Origin: Pichia kudriavzevii
Taxonomy: Eukaryota; Ascomycota; Pichiomycetes; Pichiales; Pichiaceae
Length of the DNA: 64,000 nt
NCBI RefSeq assembly: GCF_003054445.1
Contig: NC_042509.1
Location: 1,178,001-1,242,000 of the forward strand
Direction: 5' to 3'
In this document: positions 37,934 to 48,200 of the stretch, piece after piece
Layout: the number at the start of each line of letters is the position of its first letter
Position numbering within the stretch: position 1 is the stretch's first letter
Notes under the pieces: model-generated
Database searches by the model: none
What the model was told of the DNA's origin: nothing
Seen by the model: only the letters and a program-made list of their open reading frames with translations
Program-made: the position numbers and the translations under genes

Positions 37934-38863
37934 ATGACACTATCCGATTTCAAAGTTGCCATTAAGAAAAGAGTCGTCTTGAATGCACTCAGTACTCCAG
38001 GTCTGGAGTGTTCAACTCAAGCTGAACAAGATGATATCTTGAAAACTTTAATTGAAATTTCGAAAACCAACCAATATTATAGCATGTGTGTTTTGAAGAA
38101 ACTCATAAGTTTTTTGGAAACCTCAGAAGTTGAAATAAACGAGGACTACTACGAGTACCTCATGGAATGGCTAAATTCACAACCACTCAAGCCAACAGAT
38201 ACGGATATAATTATCTACACTTTAACACATGATTTCGAAATTAGGATCCGAGAATCTCCTAACATCATTTCCGGATTGGGAACGACTGGACTACGGACCT
38301 GGGAAGCTTCCATCTTTCTAGCGCAGTACTTTTGCGTGAATAAAATCTTAACTGGTGATCTACTTGAGTTGGGTTGTGGCACAGGGTTGGTCAGTGCTAG
38401 TTTGTTGAAAGACCAACATGTGAAAAACTATGGGAAAATGTTTGTCACCGATGGAGATTCTCAATTGCTTGAAACGGTGAAGGAGAATCTCATACTTAAC
38501 GGTATAAATCATGATGAAAACAATTTTGAAATTAGGCGGCTATTTTGGGGTGAAGACGAACTTCCTAGCAGTGTACAAACAATTGTTGCAGCAGATGTGA
38601 CCTACGATAGTAGTATTATTCCCAATCTTCTTCGGGTCGTAAGAGAGGGATTCAACCAAAATGTGAAGGATGTGTACCTTGCGGCTACGCGACGTAATGA
38701 AGATACATTGGCTGTTTGGGAGCAAGGCCTCAATGACGGCGAAGCAGCACACCTCTGGTCTTGGACTGTTGCCTCTAGCACAAAAGAAGGCGATAATGTA
38801 CTTTTATATGGAGCACATACTCCTAGGATTGATATATATCATCTTCAAAAAATTCAAAGCTAA
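37934..38863 (+). CDS. EFM3: eEF2 lysine methyltransferase, FAM86/Efm3 family
   Basis: The 309-residue protein is a class I SAM methyltransferase of family 16. The N-terminal 90 residues form the helical FAM86-type extension. The motif ISGLGTTGLRTWEASIFLAQYF precedes the SAM site LLELGCGTGLVSASLL (about residues 153-168). FVTDGD is motif II, and VAADVTYD (post-I acidic motif) is the substrate-specific DxxY-type region of this family. S. cerevisiae Efm3 (YJR129C) trimethylates Lys509 of eEF2. The start ATG is the first in frame. Confidence 0.85.
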   Translation: MTLSDFKVAIKKRVVLNALSTPGLECSTQAEQDDILKTLIEISKTNQYYSMCVLKKLISFLETSEVEINEDYYEYLMEWLNSQPLKPTDTDIIIYTLTHDFEIRIRESPNIISGLGTTGLRTWEASIFLAQYFCVNKILTGDLLELGCGTGLVSASLLKDQHVKNYGKMFVTDGDSQLLETVKENLILNGINHDENNFEIRRLFWGEDELPSSVQTIVAADVTYDSSIIPNLLRVVREGFNQNVKDVYLAATRRNEDTLAVWEQGLNDGEAAHLWSWTVASSTKEGDNVLLYGAHTPRIDIYHLQKIQS

Positions 38864-39307
38864 TACTCAGCTATGGGTTCTCTGTGCATCTGATTTAGGA
38901 TTATGAGAAACCCGATGGATGTATTGTTGTACAAAGAAATACCACCGATGCACTTTTCTTTGCCTTGACCATCTATAATAAGAGATTCATATTCTACGGT
39001 TAGGCTAATTTGAATATGACCATGTGTGTATAAACCATATATGTAAGAGTAATTCCTTAATTCAATCCCGTTTCAACTTTAAAAAATGACTTTTCAAAGT
39101 TCAAACCAACATTGTTCGCTTCTCTAGTAATGAGATGTTCTTTAAGTTTACAACCATGCCCAATTTTGTGTATCCATTGCCAAAATATTTTGTTCTAAAT
39201 TTTTTTTTTTTTTTGATACTTGAAACCTCATGTAGCATATATCAGCTAAAATGCATTTATTTTCATCAACTGTAGTTCAATTGAGACTTTTTCGTTTGCT
39301 TCAATGT

Positions 39308-39327
39308 GCAAGTAAGTAATAACTTGC
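39308..39327. repeat. Short perfect inverted repeat (6-bp stem)
   Basis: GCAAGT and ACTTGC flank an 8-nt loop. It is one of several small inverted repeats in the 2-kb gene-free interval. Confidence 0.6.
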
Positions 39328-39446
39328 CAAGTCAAAGAATTGTGACATTACAAGTAATTATTTTATTGATACAGTATAGCATTCTCCTAAAGTAAAGTAA
39401 TGTATTCAAAGAGTGGATGCATATATCTCATGTATACGCTATGCTC

Positions 39447-39468
39447 AACTTGAAGTAACAAGTTACTT
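39447..39468. repeat. Two overlapping inverted repeats
   Basis: AACTTG-(6)-CAAGTT and AAGTAAC-(2)-GTTACTT overlap, giving two mutually exclusive foldings of the same 22 nt. Confidence 0.6.
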
Positions 39469-40837
39469 TGGTGTGTATCGGTTGATCAGAGTAACAACCA
39501 AATTGTAAAAAATGCTACCGATTCAATCGAATTTTTGTACCCTTTCCCTCTCAGAAAAATACTGCATTTTGCAAAAGAATAACCTTAGTATCATTACTTC
39601 AGCTCTATGACATAATAAATGAGTTAAAAATCTTTATTTAAAACTGTGTGCAAAAGTTAAATACATTTTTTTTGCTTTACTATCCCTGTGTAACGCTCTT
39701 AAATTATTAATGCCTGCCCGGCTAAGACGACTTTAATCATGTCTTCTAAAACCTAGTAGGTTACAGTATTACGAGTCTTTTAAAGTGAATCAACAGTGAC
39801 CCTAAAACAAGCATTACAGTTCTATGGCATAAAAACACCGTAACTAGAAAGCAATGGAGGCAAAATATACCTATGATCTGGCGAGCTGTGTTGATACAAC
39901 TGTTTTTATCAAACCATGAAACGACTCCTATGTGTGCTGTTTTCTACTAGAGGCAACCAATTCATTTTTTGACCTCATAGTACAGCTTCCAGTAAATATT
40001 CAAAGTTTAAGATTGAGCTACACTCAGTACAAGTATAGGGCACAATAATTATCCTGTGCAATCTATATACTTCTGATATACGCTACTATTCAACTGAACT
40101 TAGATTGGAGGCTATTCTCTTTCTAAAGTTTATTCTCACAAGAAAACCTTGCATTCCGTGCTTGTCACCTTGGACTTCTTTATTATGCTCTTTGTCTGAA
40201 AAAAAAAAAAAAACTATATTAGACTCGGCTTTGTTTACACTAGATAGACAAACTTTCTTCTATTCACGTCCACACTACATTTGATACTTAGTATGCTTCT
40301 TTCAACTGTACCATGCTCTTTGGGCATTATTTGGCATTATGCTATTGCTTTCCTAAAGTTTCGCTCTATTGGTACTTTGAATAATTTTCCGCGCAAGCTA
40401 TGCGACCGAGGTCTCTGTCAGGAAAAAAAAATGTAGGGAAAAAGTTAAGAGGAGCATTGCATCTTTTCCCAATACAGAAAAAAGTAAACACAGTTGAGAA
40501 TTACCCTTTTTGGAACCCCCTAAAAGAAAATACAAACTTGTAAAATATAGCATGAATTGGTTGGGCAAGTAAATGCATGAGTTCATTTTGAAGCTTTCAA
40601 GCAGATTCTACTAAGCTCTCTGTTGTGGATCCATTGCTTTTACTGGTAATTATTATTTTAGAGACACGTCTTGTCATCGTCTACCTTTTTCTATTAGTCT
40701 TCTTTTCTCCAATTGGTTATTTCATAAACCCCAACGTCGCAGACACTACATAATATATTTAATTTGGAGGTATTAGTGCCTTGGGTATTTTCATCAATTG
40801 TCTTGCGGTTCTGCAATAATAATCCACAATTTTTCTT

Positions 40838-43762
40838 ATGAGTAAGGGATCAAAGATATTGTCAGATATCTCGATTGATGATCCAAAGCTGAATTTACAG
40901 TCCAGGGGCTCCTCGAATTTTAAACAGATCTCGAGTGCTAACATCAACACAAAAACAACCAAGAAAGCTAACCTTATGAATCCACCATATGACCAACCGA
41001 AAGCTTTTAGAATAAGCCCGGCAAAATCACACCTGGATTCAATGTCTCCAATAAAGTCACCACTCAATATACTGCCTTTAGCTGATTTGATTGACACTTC
41101 GGCATCCAATTGTGATGAATCTATCTCAAGTTTCTTTGAACACAATGACAGTGCAGAGGAAGCCGGCTTCAGTCAGGATCATGGAAGATGCGAGCACTAT
41201 CAAACAACACAAGAAATCGAAGACTTAACTATTATGAATAGAGACCTTATTCTAGAAATTGAAGCATTACAGGATCAACTGGAGAGTAAAAATCATTTAC
41301 TAGATCTAAAAGTGCTCAAAATAAATGAACTAATGCATTGTAATAATCGACTGATAAGTGAAATCAAAGTTGAGCGTGAAATTAACGAAAAGGATTTTAA
41401 TTCATGGCTTGATGTCAAAACAAATTTAGAATTACAAATATTCAATTTAAAACAATCACAACTAAATGAAACTCTAGGAACCCCCACTATGACTAATGAC
41501 AGTGTTATCGAAGAAACATTTGTTCAAATCCATGAACTACAAGCAGAAATAAGCAAACTCAAGAAGAAAGTTAGTGTCTTAACCAAAGAAAATGAGCTGG
41601 AAGTTCAATCCAAACTGATGATCATGGATGAGTTAGAGATGATGCGAGAACGATATTTGGAAATTAACAACAAACACGAAATCTTAAAGTTAGACTATGA
41701 TGATTTGGTGAGGGACTTAATCATTCTAAGAGACGAACACTCTGGTACAAGTGACTACAACGATGACCGTCGCAATAAAATAGATGGATTGAACTTAACA
41801 GATGAAGAAGATCCTGCAACTCCAACTATAGACTCCATTTCCTGCAATGAAACACCATATTCCGATATAATAGATACACACGCTAAAGATAACAGCATCA
41901 ATATAAATAATCAGATACCACTAAGGATTAAGAAGACACGCATAAGTTCCCGGACGTCAACTAGCTCTTCTGCAAATTCTAGAATAGCAAGTTTGCGAAA
42001 TAATAGTTTGAACAAAGCTATCAGAAACGTAGAATTAAAATCTCAAAAGGAGAAGTACGAAAAGGAAATGATGAAATATGAATTTGAGATTAGATCATTG
42101 AAGCTGCAATATGAGAAACTGCTTTCGTTTATTGGATTTTCTTCACAACTTAATGCTAATTCAACTAAGGATATGAACTCTGTGCACAAAAAGATATCAG
42201 ATTCAAATTTTTCAACCCTATTCAATAATCTAATAACTAGTAATTCAAGTAATAATTCCAGTAAAACGATTGACAATCTAGACTATTCGGATGCTGTGAA
42301 CATTGAGAAAGCCAGGAAAAACCTGAAGACTGTGATGAAATCTGCATCTGCTATGCCCATAAGACCGGGCACTGCTGGCAGTTTCAAGTTTGGCACTTTT
42401 GGTAATTTTACGAAGGACCTAAATGAACCTATTGATATTTATCAAGACTTTGAGGAAGATACCAGGGATGGTGAGTACCAAGATGACTTGGATAATATGG
42501 ATAATGCATCGTTCAATCAGTCAGTCTGCTATTCCACAGACTACGAACAGGGTGAAACAAAAAGACTCGATTTTGGGTGCACGTCCTCGTTTGAAGAAAG
42601 TGGAGACGGGGATGACGAATTGGACGATTATGAATCTGATATGATTCAGATGTCGGATTTACTGCAGCCCCAATTTACGGTAAAAACTGCTCCAAAGAGA
42701 AGTTTACCGAGAAATCGGAAATATTTTTCGTCCAATAACTCTTTAAATGTATCATACAAAATGGATTTCATGATATCTAGGTGTGCCAATCGAAGTGTTA
42801 TAGATGAGAGTAAGAACACTGGGGATAATGAGGCTATTGCTAGTGAAACGAGTAAATTTACCCCAAGGAGACATTTGAAGAAATTCACTCCATCAGTAAT
42901 GAACTTGAAATCAAACAATGTGATAGCTGAAAGAAAGACCGACAGTGACACAAATCAAGATTATTTAGAGATTGACAACAATGGCAACTTGAATTTAGGA
43001 GAGGATGGATTTTTATATGATGATCTACATTTAATCAATGGTAATGAGAGAATGTTAAACCAAAATAAAAGAACGAAAATGCAGCTTTCTATGTCACAGA
43101 TAAGTGAAGTTGATGAAAGTGAATTTAATGAAGATAACGATGGTTATACAAGCACCGATGAGGACGAGAATGATGACGACGATGATGATGACGATACCTT
43201 CGACATCTCTGCGCAAGAGCTCAAGAAATTTGAGATTGGGTTTATCAGAAATGGATTACATTGTCCAAAGCATTCATCATTTCATTGCTTTTGTCATACC
43301 AACAAATTGATTGATCCATTATACTACAAGATATTTTCGAGTCCTATATACTCGTTACGCCGCATCATTGAGAAATACTACAATGTGGAAGAACATCGAA
43401 ATAAAAAGGGCAGGTTTAAGAGTGGACATTCACTGAAAATGCGAGCCAAGTTATTGTCCAACAGTATTCTGGATTTGAACGACACCAAATTGACGGGACA
43501 TAAGGGGAATCCAATGAGATACCACCATCACCACCTCCAACGGGGGCTTTACCATCAGCGAGGCGAGACTAGGGGGCAGCGGGAAGCTGTATCGGCGACT
43601 GCCGTCTCCAACAATCGTCACGTTGAGGAAGGTGCCGATTCTCCGAAGGCCAACTACAGTGCTCTCGCAGAGAAAATGACGGGATCGGGATCCAGCAGCA
43701 GTGCAAAAGAGCTGGGAGACGAACCGTACGAGAATGAGGAGGATATCTTGGTAGTGGACTGA
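40838..43762 (+). CDS. Unrecognised coiled-coil protein with acidic tracts and a C-terminal Cys/His cluster
   Basis: I do not recognise this 974-residue protein. The first 120 residues are Ser/Lys-rich with several SP sites (ISPAKSH, MSPIKSP), which could be cyclin-kinase targets. Residues about 130-305 form a long heptad-rich coiled coil, and a second shorter one lies near 400-430. The middle is Ser/Asn/Asp-rich, with an acidic run around residue 775-785. Near residues 805-825 the sequence GLHCPKHSSFHCFCHTNK packs three Cys and three His and may bind a metal. The tail is basic, then His/Gly-rich. The architecture fits a cytoskeletal, spindle-pole or cell-cortex scaffold, but that is only inference from composition. 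Confidence 0.85.
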   Translation: MSKGSKILSDISIDDPKLNLQSRGSSNFKQISSANINTKTTKKANLMNPPYDQPKAFRISPAKSHLDSMSPIKSPLNILPLADLIDTSASNCDESISSFFEHNDSAEEAGFSQDHGRCEHYQTTQEIEDLTIMNRDLILEIEALQDQLESKNHLLDLKVLKINELMHCNNRLISEIKVEREINEKDFNSWLDVKTNLELQIFNLKQSQLNETLGTPTMTNDSVIEETFVQIHELQAEISKLKKKVSVLTKENELEVQSKLMIMDELEMMRERYLEINNKHEILKLDYDDLVRDLIILRDEHSGTSDYNDDRRNKIDGLNLTDEEDPATPTIDSISCNETPYSDIIDTHAKDNSININNQIPLRIKKTRISSRTSTSSSANSRIASLRNNSLNKAIRNVELKSQKEKYEKEMMKYEFEIRSLKLQYEKLLSFIGFSSQLNANSTKDMNSVHKKISDSNFSTLFNNLITSNSSNNSSKTIDNLDYSDAVNIEKARKNLKTVMKSASAMPIRPGTAGSFKFGTFGNFTKDLNEPIDIYQDFEEDTRDGEYQDDLDNMDNASFNQSVCYSTDYEQGETKRLDFGCTSSFEESGDGDDELDDYESDMIQMSDLLQPQFTVKTAPKRSLPRNRKYFSSNNSLNVSYKMDFMISRCANRSVIDESKNTGDNEAIASETSKFTPRRHLKKFTPSVMNLKSNNVIAERKTDSDTNQDYLEIDNNGNLNLGEDGFLYDDLHLINGNERMLNQNKRTKMQLSMSQISEVDESEFNEDNDGYTSTDEDENDDDDDDDDTFDISAQELKKFEIGFIRNGLHCPKHSSFHCFCHTNKLIDPLYYKIFSSPIYSLRRIIEKYYNVEEHRNKKGRFKSGHSLKMRAKLLSNSILDLNDTKLTGHKGNPMRYHHHHLQRGLYHQRGETRGQREAVSATAVSNNRHVEEGADSPKANYSALAEKMTGSGSSSSAKELGDEPYENEEDILVVD

Positions 43763-44300
43763 GTCTTACAAGTTCAGGAGCTTGTCTGTGTTTGTATTTT
43801 TTAGAATGCTGTTATTGGAATAATGTTTTTTTTTTTAATAACACACCTACCGAGTTGGTCTGCTTGTTTATTTATTGTATTACTATTTGTATTTGTATAG
43901 GAAAAAAAGGCGATTTGATACGACGACGCGAAGATCTTATTTCAACAACCCATCTATTTGAAGGCATCGCTAGAGGAAGGGGGGGGAGAGGGCAGGGGCG
44001 GCCATATTTATGTGGTGTGATTTTTCATGGAAGGAGACAATGAATCTGCATGTTTCTGCCAAAGCGAGATTACCCAATTAGGCAAATATTCTTTGCAGCA
44101 AATTGTGGTACGTGATTAGAGACGATGACAATAAAACGGCTACATTGCCATTCTAGAGTTCTATCTAGTAAGTGGGGAGGAGAGTCAGCATATATTTAGC
44201 TTTTTATCTTGTAGCTTTGTTTTTTTCCCTATCCTTCCTTTCCTTCTATGGGATTTTCTTTGTCCATTTGATAAAAGCATATCCAACCAGCTCAACAAGC
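43763..44300. other. Intergenic region with G-quadruplex motif
   Basis: This 538-bp spacer contains a G-rich patch at 43979-43998 that meets the standard G-quadruplex pattern (separate entry), in otherwise AT-rich DNA. The promoter of the next gene presumably lies here. I see no gene. Confidence 0.6.
43979..43998 (+). other. Predicted G-quadruplex motif
   Basis: An eight-G run followed by GGG and GGGG with 2-4 nt spacers satisfies the G3N1-7 x4 rule (the first run counts as two tracts with GG as loop). It lies about 300 bp upstream of the ATG at 44301, on the coding strand of that gene. Confidence 0.6.
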
Positions 44301-44861
44301 ATGGCTTTGCACAACTATATATACAACAAGCATCCAGACAACGTGCTGGTCGATGGTAAAATAGCACGGAAGCATGACCCTAGGCCAATTTCAATTAAAG
44401 TGCATGGTGACCAAATGCAAAATAGCGAAATAGTACAAGAAGAGAAGTTGGACAATCCAATCTATATCACGCAACGGTCCTCGTGTGAATCAATAAGATC
44501 GACCTACGAGATGGAGCTACTGAACGAACTGGACAATGACGGTGATTCCAGCGAATCCAACCATGCCTCGAGAGCACAGTCGCATGGAAATGGAGATCAT
44601 CAAAACAGTCATCATCCGCATCTATATATTCCTTCTCATGCGTTAGATGAGACCAACATGGACGACCAGTTTGCTGTCAACGAGAAGACCTTACCTTCCA
44701 CTGATTCCCTACTTGTCACCACGCCAATAGCTACTAAATGTGCTCCTCCGGGGGGGAAGGTAGCACCTAAGGCATTCAAGTGGGTCGTTATAGATGGTAA
44801 GAAGCGCAAGTTGAGAAGCAGAGTGAAGAGCTCAACAACAAGACCAAAATCTCCTAAATGA
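44301..44861 (+). CDS. Unrecognised small protein with a basic C-terminal motif
   Basis: I do not recognise this 186-residue protein. It starts MALHNYIYNKHPDNVLVDGK, has a polar acidic middle rich in Ser, Asn and His, and ends with FKWVVIDGKKRKLR and a Lys/Arg/Ser tail that resembles a nuclear-localisation signal. No transmembrane span or catalytic motif is visible. The frame is open for 43 hydrophobic codons upstream, but that segment starts with GTG, not ATG, and reads as T-rich promoter DNA, so I use 44301. Codon choice looks ordinary for the window. It may be a fast-evolving regulator. Confidence 0.65.
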   Translation: MALHNYIYNKHPDNVLVDGKIARKHDPRPISIKVHGDQMQNSEIVQEEKLDNPIYITQRSSCESIRSTYEMELLNELDNDGDSSESNHASRAQSHGNGDHQNSHHPHLYIPSHALDETNMDDQFAVNEKTLPSTDSLLVTTPIATKCAPPGGKVAPKAFKWVVIDGKKRKLRSRVKSSTTRPKSPK

Positions 44862-45298
44862 ATGTACCTAATCCTTATATCGACATACCCTTGTTATCTT
44901 TACTATACAAGAAAGATCTGAAAAAAAAAAATAATGGAATGCAAACTAAACCATTGGACATATTTTATCAGCTTCGTTTTTTTTTCGTTTTTTGTTTGTT
45001 TGGTTTCACCTAATTATGTTTTAATCTATTTCCTTCCACTTCACTTCACTGTTTCCTCTTCGCTATTCTATTCTTTCACCGGTGATCTTCCTTTTTACTT
45101 CTTCTGTGCGGCTCTCGATGCTCAACATTTTATAGATTTCAATTTGTATCCATGAACGCTTGAAATACTTAATGCTTCACTATAAGTAACACTATAAGTA
45201 ACACTATATGTAGCACTACACAGTAAACAAAATGCAATATGAAAGCACTATGACTTGAAAAAATATAGAAGTTTGGAGAAAAATAAAAAACTGAACAA
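44862..45298. other. Convergent intergenic region before TCB3
   Basis: This 437-bp region is T-rich and contains three tandem 12-nt units at 45181-45216. I see no gene. Confidence 0.55.
45181..45216. repeat. 12-nt tandem repeat, three units
   Basis: TATAAGTAACAC occurs twice in perfect tandem, followed by the variant TATATGTAGCAC. Confidence 0.8.
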
Positions 45299-48200
45299 TC
45301 AAGCGTAATTGAAGTTAACGTTCAAATAGCCTTCAACCTTACCTCTTAATGTAATTCTGATATCATCCTTCACACCAGCGACTTGTTCTAGTAGGATTTC
45401 GCCTTGTGCTAGCTCCTCGGTCTTTCCAAAGGCGTGATTTTCTCTCAGCTGGAAAATCATAGTTGTACTAGGGACACATTTGAAAATAGCATTTTCATGC
45501 CATTTAACTGCATCACCTTCGCATTTCATCTTCTTTGTTTTGTAAACATTCTTCTCGCTGCCATTATTTGATCTAATCATAACCTTAACGCTGTAATTAA
45601 CCTTACTTAGCCGTTTAGATTCAAAATCTAGAATAGTCAGGCGCCCTGCAATGGCCGCAGAACCTTGAAATGCTGCAGTGTTGACACTAACCACATCCAT
45701 CGATGTTCTTCCTTTCAGATAATTACCATTATCGATGTTACCTGGAGATGAAGGAATCCTTAGTTGGGGAGGTGTGTTGTTGACATCCCCGGCTGGGAAT
45801 TCTTGTGATTTCCTTACTGATGAAGCAAAATCTTTGCTCATTCTTGAATCTTGATACTCATACGATGGTTTTTTTTTATGTGAAAATGGAGCTCTCAAAT
45901 GTGGCAAATGTGGAGTAAATCCCTTCCTGGAATTTACGGTTTCTGCATCACCGTTAGAGCTAGAAGTAGATCCTCCATTTCTAATGTTGGAAACGCTCTT
46001 TAGCTTATTTAGTCCACTACCTGCCAGACCACCGACAGCATCGGTACCCATTTTACCTATTGCACCTGTGGTTGAAACTAAGTTATTCACTGATTGCAAG
46101 CCCGGTATATTTTGTCCGTCATCATTTTTCACAGAAGTCAATAAAGATATTGAGTTGGGTTTCAAATAACCTGGTTGGAAGTTCAACCTCAATTCAACTG
46201 CACCTTGCGTATTCAATTTGAAGGATTGGAAGACATCTTCGTTAGCCGGCAGGTTTTTGAGAGGGATAGTAACATTTCCTAATGGATCATTATCACCAGC
46301 TAAATCCCAATCCCACACAAATAATGTTAAAGATTGTCTAGTTTTTGATTTAATCGGCACTTTGAAAACCTCATTCCATTCAGGATTAAGAGTCTTTTTA
46401 ATAGTTTTAGACTTAAATAGGTGTTTCTGGTTGATATAACCTTCAACGTATGGATCAGAATAACCATTTCTGTCAGCTGAGAGCAATCCATTTGCTCGTA
46501 GTAAACCTACCGTTAGCAAACCAGTATCTTCGACACTCTCAAAGACGTTTAATGCATCGTCAGTGATTGCAGGAACAAATTCAAAAATGATATCTAACTT
46601 ATTGCCATTTAAGTCGAGCTCAACGGACTCGTCAAATCCTGATTTTAATAGCTCTAAAACATTGAATGAATCAACAGTTTCATAGATAATGTCATCCCTG
46701 TACTTTGGATTTTCCCTCTTCGTAATTCTAATATTCAAAATAGAATGTTTCAAGTCACGAATAAAACAGTCCCCTGAACAAGATGAAATTCTACCATGTC
46801 TGGAACCTCTAGTTGTAAAATCTGGATATGAATGGTCGTCGATGAAAAACTGCACAAAACAATGTTTCTCATGCAACGTGCCCGAAAGGACATTGATACC
46901 CAGAACACCACTGTTATACTTTACGACTTCATCTAATGACATGATTACCTTATTTTTATTAGCCTCCAGAATTTGTTTGGCCCCATTATCGTCATCATCA
47001 ACCCATTCATAATCGTCTGGATGTTTCTTATAATCTTCCAAAAACCTGGCTTGCTCTTCTAACTCATCCAAATCTTCGGATTTTTCGCTTTCTTCTTGTT
47101 GTAACATCTGGATTTGTTTGATCTCGTTGTGAGAGAAAACTTCCATTAATGGATAAAAGTGTAATTTGAAATTAATCTTACCAGTAACTTTACCATTTCT
47201 CAATAACTCTTTAGAAATAGAGACCTCTTTATTATGGAAATCCGGATCATCAAAAAATGACCTGGTATTGAGGATCAATTGACCAATTAATCTATCTTCT
47301 TTACCCTTAGGTTCAGCATCCATACAATTTAGTCTAATTTTTTGATTTTTCGATAAAACTGAAATATAGAAATCTTCCTTGAAAACAGGGTTTAGAGTTC
47401 TGTCGATAGCTTCTGTCCTTGCCTTAACTTTACCTCCGCTTATAATCTGAATAAATGGGTTCATATTTGACAAGGAATCCATCTTATCCAAGTTCTCGCA
47501 AGAATCAATATCAATTTTGAAAATACCAATTGGTGGAGTAAATGAAACGTCATTTTCTGCATCATCATCATTCTCAGATATTGACCCCAGAGGCTTCCAT
47601 AAAGCCGAAAAATTCAATTTACCCTTGCCCTTGGTGAACGGTTTCACAACTTGGTTTTGATTAACCTCATCAATATTTTCACTATTTATTAAAGTGACAT
47701 CTAAAACTTTCGATTGGTATTCCGCAATAACAGTTTCGTTGAATGAAGATATGTCTTTGATCAGAATCTTCAAAACCGAAGTTGAACGATGGTAAATTAG
47801 GTCCTCAAATTGGAAATTATACTCTGGTTGATTATTACCTTTGACAATTCTGGATTTTTCAATCAGTAGATCATCAATGTAGACCTCAACAAATGTAGAT
47901 AGCTTACCTATCATCGATGACGAAGTGTCTAAACCAAGCGCTGATAAAATATTCAAGTTGATGATGCCAATTTCGGAACTTTCAGCGGCTTCAGAGTTGA
48001 CAATATCAATAACAGGATACCATTTCAAATCATACACAATTTTTCCGACATTTTTGTTATTTTTGGTAAGCTTTTCAACATTCATTTCCAGAACCGAGTC
48101 TTGAAGTAAATCTTGTAACTCAAACTTAGACTCACCTAGTAATTTGGAGTCTCCGTTTTTTAATACCGTGAACAATTGGAAATTTATATTTTGGTTCATG

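Larger units (their letters stand above)
38864..40837. other. Long gene-free interval (about 2 kb)
   Basis: No open frame longer than about 60 codons looks coding, in a window whose other spacers are mostly under 1 kb. The sequence holds T- and A-runs (39201-39214, 40199-40213) and several perfect inverted repeats between 39300 and 39770: GCAAGT/ACTTGC at 39308-39327 (8-nt loop), overlapping AACTTG/CAAGTT and AAGTAAC/GTTACTT at 39447-39468, and AACCTA/TAGGTT at 39750-39762. It may contain a non-coding RNA gene, an origin, or a decayed gene. I cannot decide between them from the sequence alone. Confidence 0.5.

Noticed and set aside
42043-42276. Minus-strand ORFs within the coiled-coil gene and other large genes
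   Set aside because: They are antisense shadows of long coding frames with clear sense-strand features.
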